Virus record (IMG/VR): IMGVR_UViG_3300048588_000447
Span: 1-45,415 of that record
DNA: 45,415 nucleotides
Source of the DNA: a virus
Strand: one strand, 5' to 3'
Below are positions 33,369 to 40,525 of this stretch, in pieces. Each line of letters opens with the position of its first letter. Positions within the stretch are counted from its first letter, which is position 1. The notes beneath the pieces are model-generated. The model was not told the DNA's origin, searched no databases, and was given only the letters and a program-made list of their open reading frames with translations. The position numbers were made by a program, and so were the translations under genes.

Positions 33369-33398
33369 AGATTAGCCGTGGGCAGCGAACGGTGCCAA
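33369..33398 (-). promoter_or_regulatory. Possible promoter for the RHH gene
   Basis: On the minus strand TTGGCA (33398-33393) and TAATCT (33374-33369) are 18 bases apart, a moderate sigma70 match; transcription would start at or next to the ATG. It overlaps the outermost TGTAAACC-type site (33362-33369). Confidence 0.3.
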
Positions 33399-33516
33399 CG
33401 GGAACGCATCGCGCACAAAGATGTAAACTGAGATGGAAACCACGTCTCGGCCCGCCCTTTTCGTTCCGCTAGGGCGTTGCTCTTGCGCGCTGATTTCCTT
33501 AGCAATCTTTCGCGTT

Positions 33517-33555
33517 GGCCCCGTAGCTCAGCTGGATAGAGCAGGTCCGTCCTAA
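33517..33555 (+). pseudogene. 5' half of a tRNA-Arg(CCT) gene (att core)
   Basis: From 33517 the sequence GGCCCCGTAGCTCAGCTGG continues as a normal tRNA: acceptor 5' strand, D-arm GCTC/GAGC, and an anticodon region with T-CCT-AA. Beyond the anticodon the 3' strand of the stem, the T-arm and acceptor 3' strand are absent, so this is a fragment and not a functional tRNA. It most likely marks the crossover segment shared with a host tRNA-Arg gene. Confidence 0.7.
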
Positions 33556-33660
33556 GCAGCCTGCGCACGCACCGTTTCAACGGCTTAGATGCAAACCGGC
33601 GCGAAATCGCACCATTGATGTCGCAGAAGATTTTCGCCGGGATGTAAACCAAAATCGGGC

Positions 33661-34899
33661 TCAGCCCGCCTTCCTCTTCAGCCGCTCCAGCCAAGCCATC
33701 GCGATGCGCTCGGCGTCGGCGTAGCGCTTGGCGACGCGGTCGACATCTTCGGTTGTCCACCCCACCATGTCCGCGACCTCTTCCTTCGAGAAGCCCGCGA
33801 TGCGCATGTGGGTGACGAAGGTGCCGCGCGCATCGTGCAGGGTCTTCGCCACCGGGTCTTCGGTGGGATCGGCCGGAACGTGCATGATGCCCTGCTCGCC
33901 ATTGGCGGCGTCGCGCACTTTGAAGAAGGTCGACGACAGCCCGTCAGGCGTCCACTTCTTGCCGCGCGTGTTCGTGAGCACCCACGGCCGCTCACCGCGC
34001 AGCTCTTCGCCGGGGTCCAGCAGCGTCAGCACCGCGTTGAGTTCCGGCGTACGCGGGATTACGACCGGCGGCGGCGCCTTCTTGCCTGCGGTCTTCGCGC
34101 GGCGCGCCGATTTGCGCGGCCTCACCGTGATTGCGTTGGGCCCGATGTCGCGCCAGGCGAGGTTTACCAGATCATCGCGGCGCAGGCCGGTGTAGCACGC
34201 CAGCAGCAGCGCCAGAACGATCACTGGCGGCGTGTTCGGCTGCGGGGCTCCAGGCTTGCGGCGCTTCGCCCATGCGGCCCTGGCGGCTGCCTCATACGCC
34301 TGGATGTCCTGCGCCAGCCAGATGATGTCGGAGCGGTCGGCGTAAGCGAAGTTCGGAATCCCCTCGGCGGGATTCGCGGCGCAATGGCCTTCGCCGATTC
34401 CCCAGTTCAACGCCTTCGATACGACGTCGCGCCTCTTATCCGCCGCGGCGGGCCCGTTCGTCTCGGCGACCTCTCCCAACCACTTCTTGATTTCGCGGTG
34501 CGCGCCCTTCGCCGTCAGCGCGTTCACGGGCATTTTGCCGACGCGACTGTCGCGGATGTGGTCAGCGATTTTGCGTTCCGATTTCTTCGTGCTTTCGGAG
34601 CGGTTCTTGAACGCATCGCTGGCGGTCCAGACCGCTATGACGCCGCCGACTGTGCGGGTGTCGACATCGGGCTTCATCGCCGCCGCGTAGCCCGCCGCAA
34701 GCGCCTCAGCACCCGCCCTGCTCGTTTCCTGAGCCTCTACGTCGGCGCGGGTGGCGCCTTCGAAGCGGGCGATCTGCGGCGCCCCCCTGCCCCGCCAGGC
34801 GTACCAGAGCCGCGCCGATTGGCCGTCAGCGAGCCGCTTCCAGACCTTATGCGCGCCGGGCAGGCTCATGTTCGGCTTTCCAGGCGGCGAGCGCTTCAT
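33661..34899 (-). CDS. int: Tyrosine-type site-specific integrase
   Basis: 412 residues from ATG 34899, preceded by GGAGGGGG nine bases away; ATG 34869 and an upstream frame to 34953 are less supported. The N-terminal part (about 20-170) is arm-binding and SAM-like core binding (EALAAGYAAAMKPDVDTRTV, STKKSERKIADHIRDSRVGK). The catalytic domain shows Arg in CYTGLRRDDLVNLAW, H355-D-A-R358 in LHDARGTFVTHM, Trp in the usual third His/Trp position (MVGWTTEDV) and nucleophile Y393 in VAKRYADAE. It recombines phage attP with host attB. It is the promoter-distal gene of the minus-strand operon, next to the candidate attP. Confidence 0.93.
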   Translation of the reverse strand: MKRSPPGKPNMSLPGAHKVWKRLADGQSARLWYAWRGRGAPQIARFEGATRADVEAQETSRAGAEALAAGYAAAMKPDVDTRTVGGVIAVWTASDAFKNRSESTKKSERKIADHIRDSRVGKMPVNALTAKGAHREIKKWLGEVAETNGPAAADKRRDVVSKALNWGIGEGHCAANPAEGIPNFAYADRSDIIWLAQDIQAYEAAARAAWAKRRKPGAPQPNTPPVIVLALLLACYTGLRRDDLVNLAWRDIGPNAITVRPRKSARRAKTAGKKAPPPVVIPRTPELNAVLTLLDPGEELRGERPWVLTNTRGKKWTPDGLSSTFFKVRDAANGEQGIMHVPADPTEDPVAKTLHDARGTFVTHMRIAGFSKEEVADMVGWTTEDVDRVAKRYADAERIAMAWLERLKRKAG

Positions 34900-35122
34900 C
34901 GGCCGTTTCCCCCTCCGGCCCCGACCCCGCCCCACCTGGCCCCAGGGAGTCAAGCTTTCCGAGGATTTCGACGCCGCCGTCGGGGGTCAGCCTGAGCTTG
35001 ACGCCATGCTTCAGCGACAGCTCGGCGGCGCGGTCGACCAGCGCGTCAGAGGCATAGCGGGCCTTGGGGCGGCGGCGCTTGCCGGTGCCGCCGCCAGTCG
35101 GGGGATTTGTGCGCATAGTCAT
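34847..35122 (-). CDS. Small basic hypothetical protein (91 aa), excisionase position
   Basis: ATG 35122 with GGAGGA upstream. Basic N-terminus (GGGTGKRRRPKARYASDALV), a helix DRAAELSLKHGVKLRLTPDG and an acidic end. It overlaps the integrase start by 53 bases and is coupled upstream by ATGA. Genes here are often excisionases or integrase modulators; no MerR-type HTH is evident, so the role is open. Confidence 0.7.
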   Translation of the reverse strand: MTMRTNPPTGGGTGKRRRPKARYASDALVDRAAELSLKHGVKLRLTPDGGVEILGKLDSLGPGGAGSGPEGETADEALAAWKAEHEPARRA

Positions 35123-35352
35123 GCGTCCTCCGGGCCGACCAAAATTAGCGCGCCCGGCAGCAGCTGCAGCAGATCAGGAAGCGGCATCCCATCGGGTAGA
35201 ATCGACATCATCCGGCGCGTGAATTCGGCGCGCAACGCCGCTTCGACTTCGTGCTGCGGCGCGCGCGCCAGCGCGACCGTTCCGAAGATGAACGGTTTGC
35301 GGCCAGGCCACTGATAGCGCGCGCACCATGTTTGCATCGCTGCCCCCGTCAC
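35119..35352 (-). CDS. Hypothetical protein (77 aa)
   Basis: GTG 35352 overlaps the upstream stop (GTGA); ATG 35337 with GGGGG before it is an alternative. Product: MQTWCARYQWPGRKPFIFG core, then EAALRAEFTRRMMSILPDG and a hydrophobic C-terminus (LLQLLPGALILVGPE). No family recognised. Confidence 0.65.
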   Translation of the reverse strand: MTGAAMQTWCARYQWPGRKPFIFGTVALARAPQHEVEAALRAEFTRRMMSILPDGMPLPDLLQLLPGALILVGPEDA

Positions 35353-35603
35353 GGCGTCGCCCCCGCTGCGAGGATGGCCGCGCGCTTGAATGATTCCCAA
35401 ACGCGATCGAGGCGACGGTGCTGACGATCACTGACGCGCCAGCCCTGCTTCGCAGCCTGACGATAGAGCGCGCGCCAAAGTTTGCGCGCCCGGGGAGCCA
35501 ACCGCCCGCACTTGTAGCAGATGATTTCCGTCGCATCAGGAAAGTGCTCACGCGCTGCTGTTCGCCGGCAGAACGGAACGACGCAGGGGATGCGGTCCTT
35601 CAC
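35349..35603 (-). CDS. Small zinc-ribbon protein (84 aa)
   Basis: Two cysteine pairs, CVVPFC near the start and CYKC about 20 residues on (residues 7-31), form a probable zinc site. They are followed by a basic helical stretch (RKLWRALYRQAAKQGWRVSD). This is a frequent layout for small DNA- or RNA-binding phage proteins. Coupled by ATGA to its upstream neighbour. No specific function can be given. Confidence 0.75.
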   Translation of the reverse strand: MKDRIPCVVPFCRRTAAREHFPDATEIICYKCGRLAPRARKLWRALYRQAAKQGWRVSDRQHRRLDRVWESFKRAAILAAGATP

Positions 35604-35914
35604 GACCTTCCCTTCCGCGTGTTCGGATCGGTGATCTGGATTCTGTCGATGGCTGAGCGAAACCGGCTGTAGGCGACGGCCTGCCCCGCGCGATGACCGC
35701 AGTCGTATGCAAGCTGCGCCGCTGGGAAGTCGCCGCCGGCGAGGCTATCGAGCGCGTTCTGAATGTTCGCGATTACGTCGCCAGCCTTTGGGTCATAGTT
35801 CAGATCGTTCTCAGGACCGCGCTGCTCATACTCCGCTTCAGCCATGCGCAGCGCGAGACGCAGCGCTTCCTCGATCGGGCATGCGACCTTCGCTTCTTCT
35901 TCGGCGTCGTTCAC
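35600..35914 (-). CDS. Hypothetical protein (104 aa)
   Basis: Acidic, helical N-terminus (PIEEALRLALRMAEAEYEQR) and a central stretch AGDVIANIQNALDSLAGGDF, then AQLAYDCGHRAGQAVAYSRF. No motif recognised. Coupled on both sides by ATGA overlaps. Confidence 0.75.
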   Translation of the reverse strand: MNDAEEEAKVACPIEEALRLALRMAEAEYEQRGPENDLNYDPKAGDVIANIQNALDSLAGGDFPAAQLAYDCGHRAGQAVAYSRFRSAIDRIQITDPNTRKGRS

Positions 35915-36258
35915 GGGTACGCCTCCAGCAATCGCTGCGCCTTGCGCTGCAGGTCGAACGTCAGCGGCTCACGGGCCAGCTCGCAGATCAGCGCCTTGAA
36001 CGCTTGGCGCCCGTCGTCGCTGACTGTCCGCGCTTCCGGATCGTGGATGCGCTGCAGGATGGTGATCGCGCGCGCGCGATACTTGATGTGTGTGATCAGT
36101 CCGCGCGCCTCCAGCCCTTCGAGCAGACGACTGACGCCCGACTTCGAGGCGAGGCTCACACCGCCGCAGCACTCATCGAATGATGGCGAGCAGCCGTTTG
36201 CATCCTGGTAGCGCTGGATGAACAGCAGCAAATCGCGCTGTCGGGGTGTCAGGTTCAT
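35911..36258 (-). CDS. LexA-type DNA-binding domain protein without protease
   Basis: 115 residues. The first ~65 match the LexA N-terminal winged helix closely: MNLTPRQRDLLLFIQRYQDA, NGCSPSFDECC, then SKSGVSRLLEGLEARGLITH and wing RARAITIL. The remaining ~50 residues are helical and hold no S24 autoprotease. Such a protein could occupy SOS-like operators without being cleaved after DNA damage, or act as an early-gene repressor. Coupled by ATGA on both sides. Family of the DNA-binding domain is clear; the target is unknown. Confidence 0.85.
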   Translation of the reverse strand: MNLTPRQRDLLLFIQRYQDANGCSPSFDECCGGVSLASKSGVSRLLEGLEARGLITHIKYRARAITILQRIHDPEARTVSDDGRQAFKALICELAREPLTFDLQRKAQRLLEAYP

Positions 36259-36659
36259 GGCTTCATCAGCTCCGCGCGTTCGATCTGTCCAAATTGATGC
36301 AGCACGACGCCGATGGCCTTCATGGCTTCCAGATGCTCGGCGCTTTCCGGTGCATGCTTCGTGCGCATCGCCACCACGAAGTTCTCCATGAACTCCTGAG
36401 CAAGCCCTTCGTCATCGATGCGCATCCGATCGGTGGCGGCTTTAATCACGATCGCCAGCACGTTGGCGCGCGTGACGAGTGCGCCGGTTCGCACCGCTTG
36501 GATCGTCTGCGTCTGCATCACGATTTGGCTGACGGCGTCGGCGATCGCCTCGGTTACGAACTCGGTTTGGTCTTTGTCGGCCATGAAGGAGCGGTCGCCA
36601 CGAGCGCCGTCCCAGAGCGCTTTCATCGCCGGGTTCAGATCGTCGTTGTTGTCGGTCAT
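36255..36659 (-). CDS. Hypothetical protein (134 aa)
   Basis: Helical protein with TDNNDDLNPAMKALWDGARG at the start and a long central helix region (EAIADAVSQIVMQTQTIQAV, VLAIVIKAATDRMRIDDEG). No recognised motif, no membrane segment. ATGA coupling to the HNH gene upstream and the LexA-like gene downstream. Confidence 0.75.
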   Translation of the reverse strand: MTDNNDDLNPAMKALWDGARGDRSFMADKDQTEFVTEAIADAVSQIVMQTQTIQAVRTGALVTRANVLAIVIKAATDRMRIDDEGLAQEFMENFVVAMRTKHAPESAEHLEAMKAIGVVLHQFGQIERAELMKP

Positions 36660-37498
36660 GTCCGAACCTTTCTCTTAAGTTTGGTGGCGTGCCTCAGCTT
36701 TGCTGTTGTAAGGATCACCGGCTTCAGTTCAGCTGGCGCCGTGTCGTAAGCCACGACGCTGGCGCGCCCGCCGTTGAGCATCGGCAGCATCGCGCGCGGA
36801 ATCGGCTCCCAGTTCGATGGGTCACTGTTCAACCGATTGCCATCGATGCACTTCAAAACGTGACCATCGGGAACGGGACCGTTCGCCTGCTCCCAGAGCC
36901 AGCGGTGCTTTTGCACGTAGCGACGTTCATAGCCGGTGTGCGGGTTCGTCTCGGCGACGCTGATCTCGACGTAGCCATCGACGGTCACGCGCTCATGGCC
37001 AAGATGCTTGGTGTTGTGCGGCAGCTCACCCTTCTTGAACTGCGTCCGTTGCGCATTCGGGTGATTGCCGCCAACACCGGGCGGCATCTTCTTGCCCTTG
37101 TTCGGGGGCTCTTGCCCCTTCACGAATTTGCAGTCGCGCCCGGTCTTCCAGCCGCGCCGCTTTCTCAGCGCGTGCAGCTTGTCTTCGTGGATGTTGCGCC
37201 CGAAGGCGGCGTTGAATTGGGCGGTGTACTCGGCGATCGGCAGCAGCCGGTTCGCCTCCAGCCAGGCCATTTCGTCGGCAGTGTAGGCTTTCGTGACGCC
37301 CTTCATCTTCGCGCTGCTGGCGGCGCGACCAACGCGCCAGCCTTTGCGTGTGCGCAGCGCCTTCAAGTTCTCCGACGTAAGATCGCGACCGAACTCTGCG
37401 TTAAACGCTGCCGCGTAATCGCTCATGACCATGAAGCGGTTCGCTTCCAGCCATGCGATCTCTGCCGCGCTGTAAAGGATGCGCCCCCGCCGCGTCAT
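36656..37498 (-). CDS. HNH endonuclease with duplicated N-terminal DNA-binding module
   Basis: 280 residues. Two tandem ~50-residue units (9-58 and 72-121) share the pattern A.E.AWLEANR.....Y.A.FNA.FGR......L.ALR.R.GW..GR, probable helix-turn-helix-like DNA-binding repeats. Residues ~190-235 form the HNH nuclease: H198 in QKHRWLWEQANGPV, H213 in DGHVLKCIDGN and N221/N229 in NRLNSDPSNWEPI. Phage HNH proteins of this type act as homing or nicking endonucleases or packaging helpers; this one is far from terminase. Coupled by ATGA on both sides. Confidence 0.88.
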   Translation of the reverse strand: MTRRGRILYSAAEIAWLEANRFMVMSDYAAAFNAEFGRDLTSENLKALRTRKGWRVGRAASSAKMKGVTKAYTADEMAWLEANRLLPIAEYTAQFNAAFGRNIHEDKLHALRKRRGWKTGRDCKFVKGQEPPNKGKKMPPGVGGNHPNAQRTQFKKGELPHNTKHLGHERVTVDGYVEISVAETNPHTGYERRYVQKHRWLWEQANGPVPDGHVLKCIDGNRLNSDPSNWEPIPRAMLPMLNGGRASVVAYDTAPAELKPVILTTAKLRHATKLKRKVRT

Positions 37499-37755
37499 TC
37501 TTCGGAGCTCCCGCTGGCGCGTCGAGGCTGTTCCAGTAGCGGCAGCCCATCGCGCACGTTGCCGCCGTACTCGCCCACCAGGCGCGCGGCATTCAGCGAG
37601 ACATTCGCGCTGCGGATCAGCTGTTCACTGATCTTTGCAATGGCCTCCGCGCGCTCGCATTCAGCCTCCAGCGCGTCGCCCTTCAGATCTTCATCGCCCA
37701 GCCGTTCGAGCTGCGCGAAGAGGTGGTTATTCAGGTCGGTAATCTTGTTTTTCAT
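37495..37755 (-). CDS. Hypothetical coiled-coil protein (86 aa)
   Basis: ATG 37755 is chosen because it overlaps the upstream stop (ATGA); an extended frame to 37836 is not supported. Begins MKNKITDLNNHLFAQLERLG and continues with a charged helical segment (DALEAECERAEAIAKISEQL). Similar small helical proteins are common in early phage operons. No function assigned. Confidence 0.75.
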   Translation of the reverse strand: MKNKITDLNNHLFAQLERLGDEDLKGDALEAECERAEAIAKISEQLIRSANVSLNAARLVGEYGGNVRDGLPLLEQPRRASGSSEE

Positions 37756-38150
37756 GCCGACCACCGGATCAGCACACCCTCGAACACATCGACGCCCGGA
37801 TGCTCCTTCGCCCAGAAGGCGCGCATGTCGGCCCAATCGGTGAAGCCGTCAGAGCGCGCAAAATCGTCAAGCGCGGACGCACCATTGATGACGGTTCGCG
37901 CGCCGCCCCATGCGCTGCCTGCTGTCTCAACGACCTGCGGTGAATCTGTCAGGCGAATAGTGACGCCCGAAACCGCCTCGCACTTCGTCGTGCGGATCAA
38001 CCGGCACTGCTTGGTGCGCATGGCGTAGTAAAGCTGCAGCGTTTCACCGGGCTGTGCATGGCGACGCTTCCCAAAGGCGCGGATCGTCTGCAGCTTTGCG
38101 CCCTGCTCGATCGGCGCGATGAACCGTTCCTTGAAACTGTACGCGACCAC
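37752..38150 (-). CDS. ASCH/PUA-like domain protein
   Basis: 132 residues from GTG 38150. The N-terminus MVAYSFKERFIAPIEQGAKL, then TIRAFGKRRHAQPGETLQLYYAMRT-type strand order fits the ASCH fold of small phage proteins, where a GxKxxTIR-like loop is typical (here GAKLQTIR). ASCH domains bind RNA or modified nucleotides and some are nucleases. The C-terminus is DWADMRAFWAKEHPGVDVFE, also common to the family. One-base overlap with the upstream gene. Confidence 0.78.
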   Translation of the reverse strand: MVAYSFKERFIAPIEQGAKLQTIRAFGKRRHAQPGETLQLYYAMRTKQCRLIRTTKCEAVSGVTIRLTDSPQVVETAGSAWGGARTVINGASALDDFARSDGFTDWADMRAFWAKEHPGVDVFEGVLIRWSA

Positions 38151-38296
38151 TATTCTTCCCCCGCCAATTTCTCAAACGCTTCCTCAGCGCAGCTTTCGCA
38201 AAGCAGTTTCCCGGTCAGCTCGAACGCCTCGACGTTCACGTCTTCGACGGTGTCAGCGCAGCCGTGGCCTTCGCAAAGATTGTTCGTCGCGCTCAT
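38150..38296 (-). CDS. Tiny cysteine-rich protein (48 aa)
   Basis: ATG 38296 overlaps the upstream stop. Cysteines in LCEGHGCADT and LLCESCAEEA make a likely small zinc ribbon. The rest is acidic. Too small for further assignment; conserved coupling suggests it is expressed. Confidence 0.65.
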   Translation of the reverse strand: MSATNNLCEGHGCADTVEDVNVEAFELTGKLLCESCAEEAFEKLAGEE

Positions 38297-38574
38297 GCTC
38301 TCCGCTCCCGGCATTTTTGCTTGTCGATGCAAACCCACGACCAGCCGCAGCCGCCGAGCGTTCCCATCTGCGCGGTGTCACGCGTCAGCGGCGTGCTGCA
38401 GATGCCGCAGCTTTCGATTGACGTTCGGTACGGGCCGCAATACGGGCACGTCGCGCGGGGCTTATGCCCGTGGCGGCATGGCGACTTCACGCGTCTGCGT
38501 GTCGCGATCGCCACGACGACCAGCACTATGAAGTAGGCGGCGATGAAGGCGGCGAAGGCAGCGAGGAAAATCAT
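38293..38574 (-). CDS. Membrane-anchored zinc-ribbon protein (93 aa)
   Basis: One N-terminal membrane helix (FLAAFAAFIAAYFIVLVVVA), a basic turn (TRRRVKSP), then cysteine pairs CPYC, CGIC and further C residues near the end, consistent with one or two zinc ribbons. With the preceding tiny Cys-rich protein it may act together. Inside-facing zinc domain on a membrane anchor is unusual; function unknown. Confidence 0.7.
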   Translation of the reverse strand: MIFLAAFAAFIAAYFIVLVVVAIATRRRVKSPCRHGHKPRATCPYCGPYRTSIESCGICSTPLTRDTAQMGTLGGCGWSWVCIDKQKCRERRA

Positions 38575-38897
38575 CCGCTCACCCCATTAGCCAGCACGGC
38601 GCCCGCACCGCCGAACGTGATCAGCGCGCCGATGCCGACAACGAACCGCGCGCTGCTCATCAGCGGAAAGCGCAGCGGGCTATCGATCGAGGTCTTCGCG
38701 ACGAAGCGCAGCCAGACGCCGATCAAGATCATGCTCAGCCCGCCGATCGTCAGCGCGGCCGAGAGAACGCCCGCGGCGTCGGTGGCGTTCACCCACTGCC
38801 ACCAGCGCATCACGGCGAAGATGCCGACGAAGTAGAAGGCGAGCCACGCAGCGAGGCACGACACGAAGGTCGCCAGGAGTGTGAAGGCGCGCAGCAT
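38571..38897 (-). CDS. Integral membrane protein (108 aa)
   Basis: Three or so hydrophobic segments (LLATFVSCLAAWLAFYFVGI, AALTIGGLSMILIGVWLRFV, FVVGIGALITFGGAGAVLAN). No family recognised. It belongs to a run of three adjacent small membrane proteins (38293-39067) in the early operon, possible superinfection-exclusion or membrane takeover factors. Confidence 0.7.
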   Translation of the reverse strand: MLRAFTLLATFVSCLAAWLAFYFVGIFAVMRWWQWVNATDAAGVLSAALTIGGLSMILIGVWLRFVAKTSIDSPLRFPLMSSARFVVGIGALITFGGAGAVLANGVSG

Positions 38898-39067
38898 CAG
38901 CCGATCCTCCCTTTGCTTTCACGCACGAAGAGGGCGCCGCCGATGATGCCGACCACCGATGCGATGTAGGCGATCGGGCTGGGCGCGCCGGTGCCGGCGA
39001 CGTCGATCACCACCCAAAGCTCGCCGCCGATGAACAGCAGCAGCGCGAAACGTTGGAGCTGGGTCAT
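38897..39067 (-). CDS. Small membrane protein (56 aa)
   Basis: ATG 39067 to TGA 38897-38899, with a one-base overlap to the next gene (TGATG) and ATGA to the gene upstream. Two hydrophobic helices (LQRFALLLFIGGELWVVIDV and IAYIASVVGIIGGALFV) with a short basic tail ESKGRIG. The tight coupling on both ends supports it as real although it is short. Confidence 0.7.
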   Translation of the reverse strand: MTQLQRFALLLFIGGELWVVIDVAGTGAPSPIAYIASVVGIIGGALFVRESKGRIG

Positions 39068-39309
39068 CGTGCGCACTTGGCCCCCTCTTCACGCCACTTG
39101 ACCGCGGCGACCATCGCGCCGCCTAAGCCGGTGACGAACTTCGAATGCACGGCCCAGCCGAGCGGCGTGCTGACGTTAGGCAGGTTGACGGTGGCGCCGG
39201 TGCGCGTGTGGTTTTCCACCGCCCACCGGATCTGGGCGCGCGTCTCCGTAGGCAGCGTTTCCCACGCCGCGACCAGAGGTTCGTCCAGGCCCTCGTCTCC
39301 GAACGTCAT
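39064..39309 (-). CDS. Hypothetical protein (81 aa)
   Basis: Soluble, with DEPLVAAWETLPTETRAQIR and WAVENHTRTGATVNLPNVST. A WREEG basic-acidic end. No family recognised. Overlaps both neighbours by four bases. Confidence 0.7.
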   Translation of the reverse strand: MTFGDEGLDEPLVAAWETLPTETRAQIRWAVENHTRTGATVNLPNVSTPLGWAVHSKFVTGLGGAMVAAVKWREEGAKCAR

Positions 39310-40289
39310 GCGGCGCTCCGCTCGGCTTGCGTCGGCGGGCGGTCGTTGTGTTCGCGGCCGTCAAGCAAGCGCCCGGCTGCGCCCTTGCCGACGCGGCGCA
39401 TCACGACGCAGTTCTGATCATGATCGGGCCAGGGATGGGCCCCGAGCCGCCCCTTTGGCCACGCAATCGGTAACTCACCGCTCCATGCCGACTTAGGTAT
39501 CGTGATGGGTGCGCGTTCACCCCATTGCTTGAAGAAAAATGCGACGCCTGCCTTCGCGCACTGATCGCGGATCGAACGCACCCAATCCGGATGCATCGGT
39601 CGCGCGCCCTTGCCGCTCTCACCGCCGACGATGACCCAGTCGACGGCCTTGCGCTGACCGTCGAGCGTGTCGAACAAGCCCAGCTGCGTCATGTCGCCCA
39701 AGTCGCTCAGCAGCGGCTCAATGCTCCACACGCGCACAGCCGCCGGCGTCATCGCCAGCTCAGGCCCACGCACCAGGCCGTTCTTGCGATCCTCGATCGA
39801 CACACCCAGCCACACGTTGGGCAGCGGGAAATCCACGACGCGGTTGGTCTCGTCGTCCACAATCGCAGCAACGAAGCGCCGGCCTCGCCATTGGCTAAGC
39901 CAGACATTCAGCCGCGCGGGGCGTTTTGTGAGCACGATAAACGTGTGCTGCGGGCACAGCGCCATGACGGCGAAGATCCGATGCAGCATGTGATTCGTGA
40001 CGAACGCCGCGCCTATATCCGTCATCGAGCAGACGAAGATCACGCGCGGCTTCTTCCAGCGCATCGGCTCCAGCAGCGCCTTTTCGTCGAGATAGATTTC
40101 GACCTGCGCTTCGTTCTGCGCCTTGAACTCGACGCCGTTGCCGAGGCGAAGGTTCATCCGCTCCGCATAGCAGAGCTTGCAGCCGTCGCTGGCGTGGACG
40201 CAGAACCAGCCGCGCTGGCCCGTCTCGGCGTTGCGGGCGCGGATCGGATTCCAGCTGTAATCCGTCCACTCGATGGCGGTCTTTCCCAT
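39306..40289 (-). CDS. Phage Gp37/Gp68 (DUF5131) radical-SAM-like protein
   Basis: 327 residues from ATG 40289 (GGAAGG upstream); longer frames run into the neighbouring gene. The family start KTAIEWTDYSWNPI is followed by cysteines C30, C37 and C40 (C-x6-C-x2-C, in FCVHASDGCKLCYAERMN), then the core: VIFVCSMTDIGAAFV, HTFIVLTKRPARL, WLGVSIEDR, VRVWSIEPLLSDLG, DWVIVGGESG. The triad would hold a 4Fe-4S cluster. Members occur in many phages, often near nucleotide-modification genes; substrate unknown. Confidence 0.85.
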   Translation of the reverse strand: MGKTAIEWTDYSWNPIRARNAETGQRGWFCVHASDGCKLCYAERMNLRLGNGVEFKAQNEAQVEIYLDEKALLEPMRWKKPRVIFVCSMTDIGAAFVTNHMLHRIFAVMALCPQHTFIVLTKRPARLNVWLSQWRGRRFVAAIVDDETNRVVDFPLPNVWLGVSIEDRKNGLVRGPELAMTPAAVRVWSIEPLLSDLGDMTQLGLFDTLDGQRKAVDWVIVGGESGKGARPMHPDWVRSIRDQCAKAGVAFFFKQWGERAPITIPKSAWSGELPIAWPKGRLGAHPWPDHDQNCVVMRRVGKGAAGRLLDGREHNDRPPTQAERSAA

Positions 40290-40525
40290 CAGACTGCGCC
40301 TTCCGCATCGCGCGGCAGCAGCCGCACAATCGGTTTTAGTTCGACGTGCGCAGGGATTCCGCCGGGGCGTTCGTTGCGCACGGTTTCGATGGTGACGGGC
40401 ACAAGCCCGTTCTTCGTCTCGACCTCGGCGCGCGTTTCGCCTTCGACAATCGGCTCGTCGCCGTCGTAGGTGTAGGTGTACGTGCGCCGATCCCACGGGT
40501 TGAACATGCAGGCCAAGAACCGCAT
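40289..40525 (-). CDS. Small beta-rich hypothetical protein (78 aa)
   Basis: ATG 40525 shares a base with the upstream stop (TGATG). Beginning MRFLACMFNPWDRRTYTYTY, it is beta-rich and ends GGIPAHVELKPIVRLLPRD. Coupled by one base to the Gp37/68-like gene, so it may be expressed with it in fixed ratio. No family recognised. Confidence 0.7.
   Translation of the reverse strand: MRFLACMFNPWDRRTYTYTYDGDEPIVEGETRAEVETKNGLVPVTIETVRNERPGGIPAHVELKPIVRLLPRDAEGAV

Larger units (their letters stand above)
33362..33650. other. Candidate attP region with arm-type repeats
   Basis: Repeats with consensus GATGTAAACC lie on both sides of a tRNA-gene fragment: tgtaaacc inverted at 33362-33369, GATGTAAACT at 33420-33429, GATGGAAACC at 33432-33441, GATGCAAACC at 33588-33597 and GATGTAAACC at 33641-33650. 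The core (33517-33555) is 110 bases from the integrase gene end. Repeated integrase arm sites flanking a tRNA-derived core is the standard attP layout of tyrosine recombinases. Arm-site function is inferred from repetition and spacing. Confidence 0.65.

Noticed and set aside
33517-33600. A functional tRNA gene
   Set aside because: The 3' strand of the anticodon stem, T-arm and acceptor 3' strand are missing, so it is only a fragment.
33808-34995. 395-codon plus-strand frame opposite the integrase
   Set aside because: Arg/Gly/Pro-rich antisense shadow; the integrase has all catalytic motifs.
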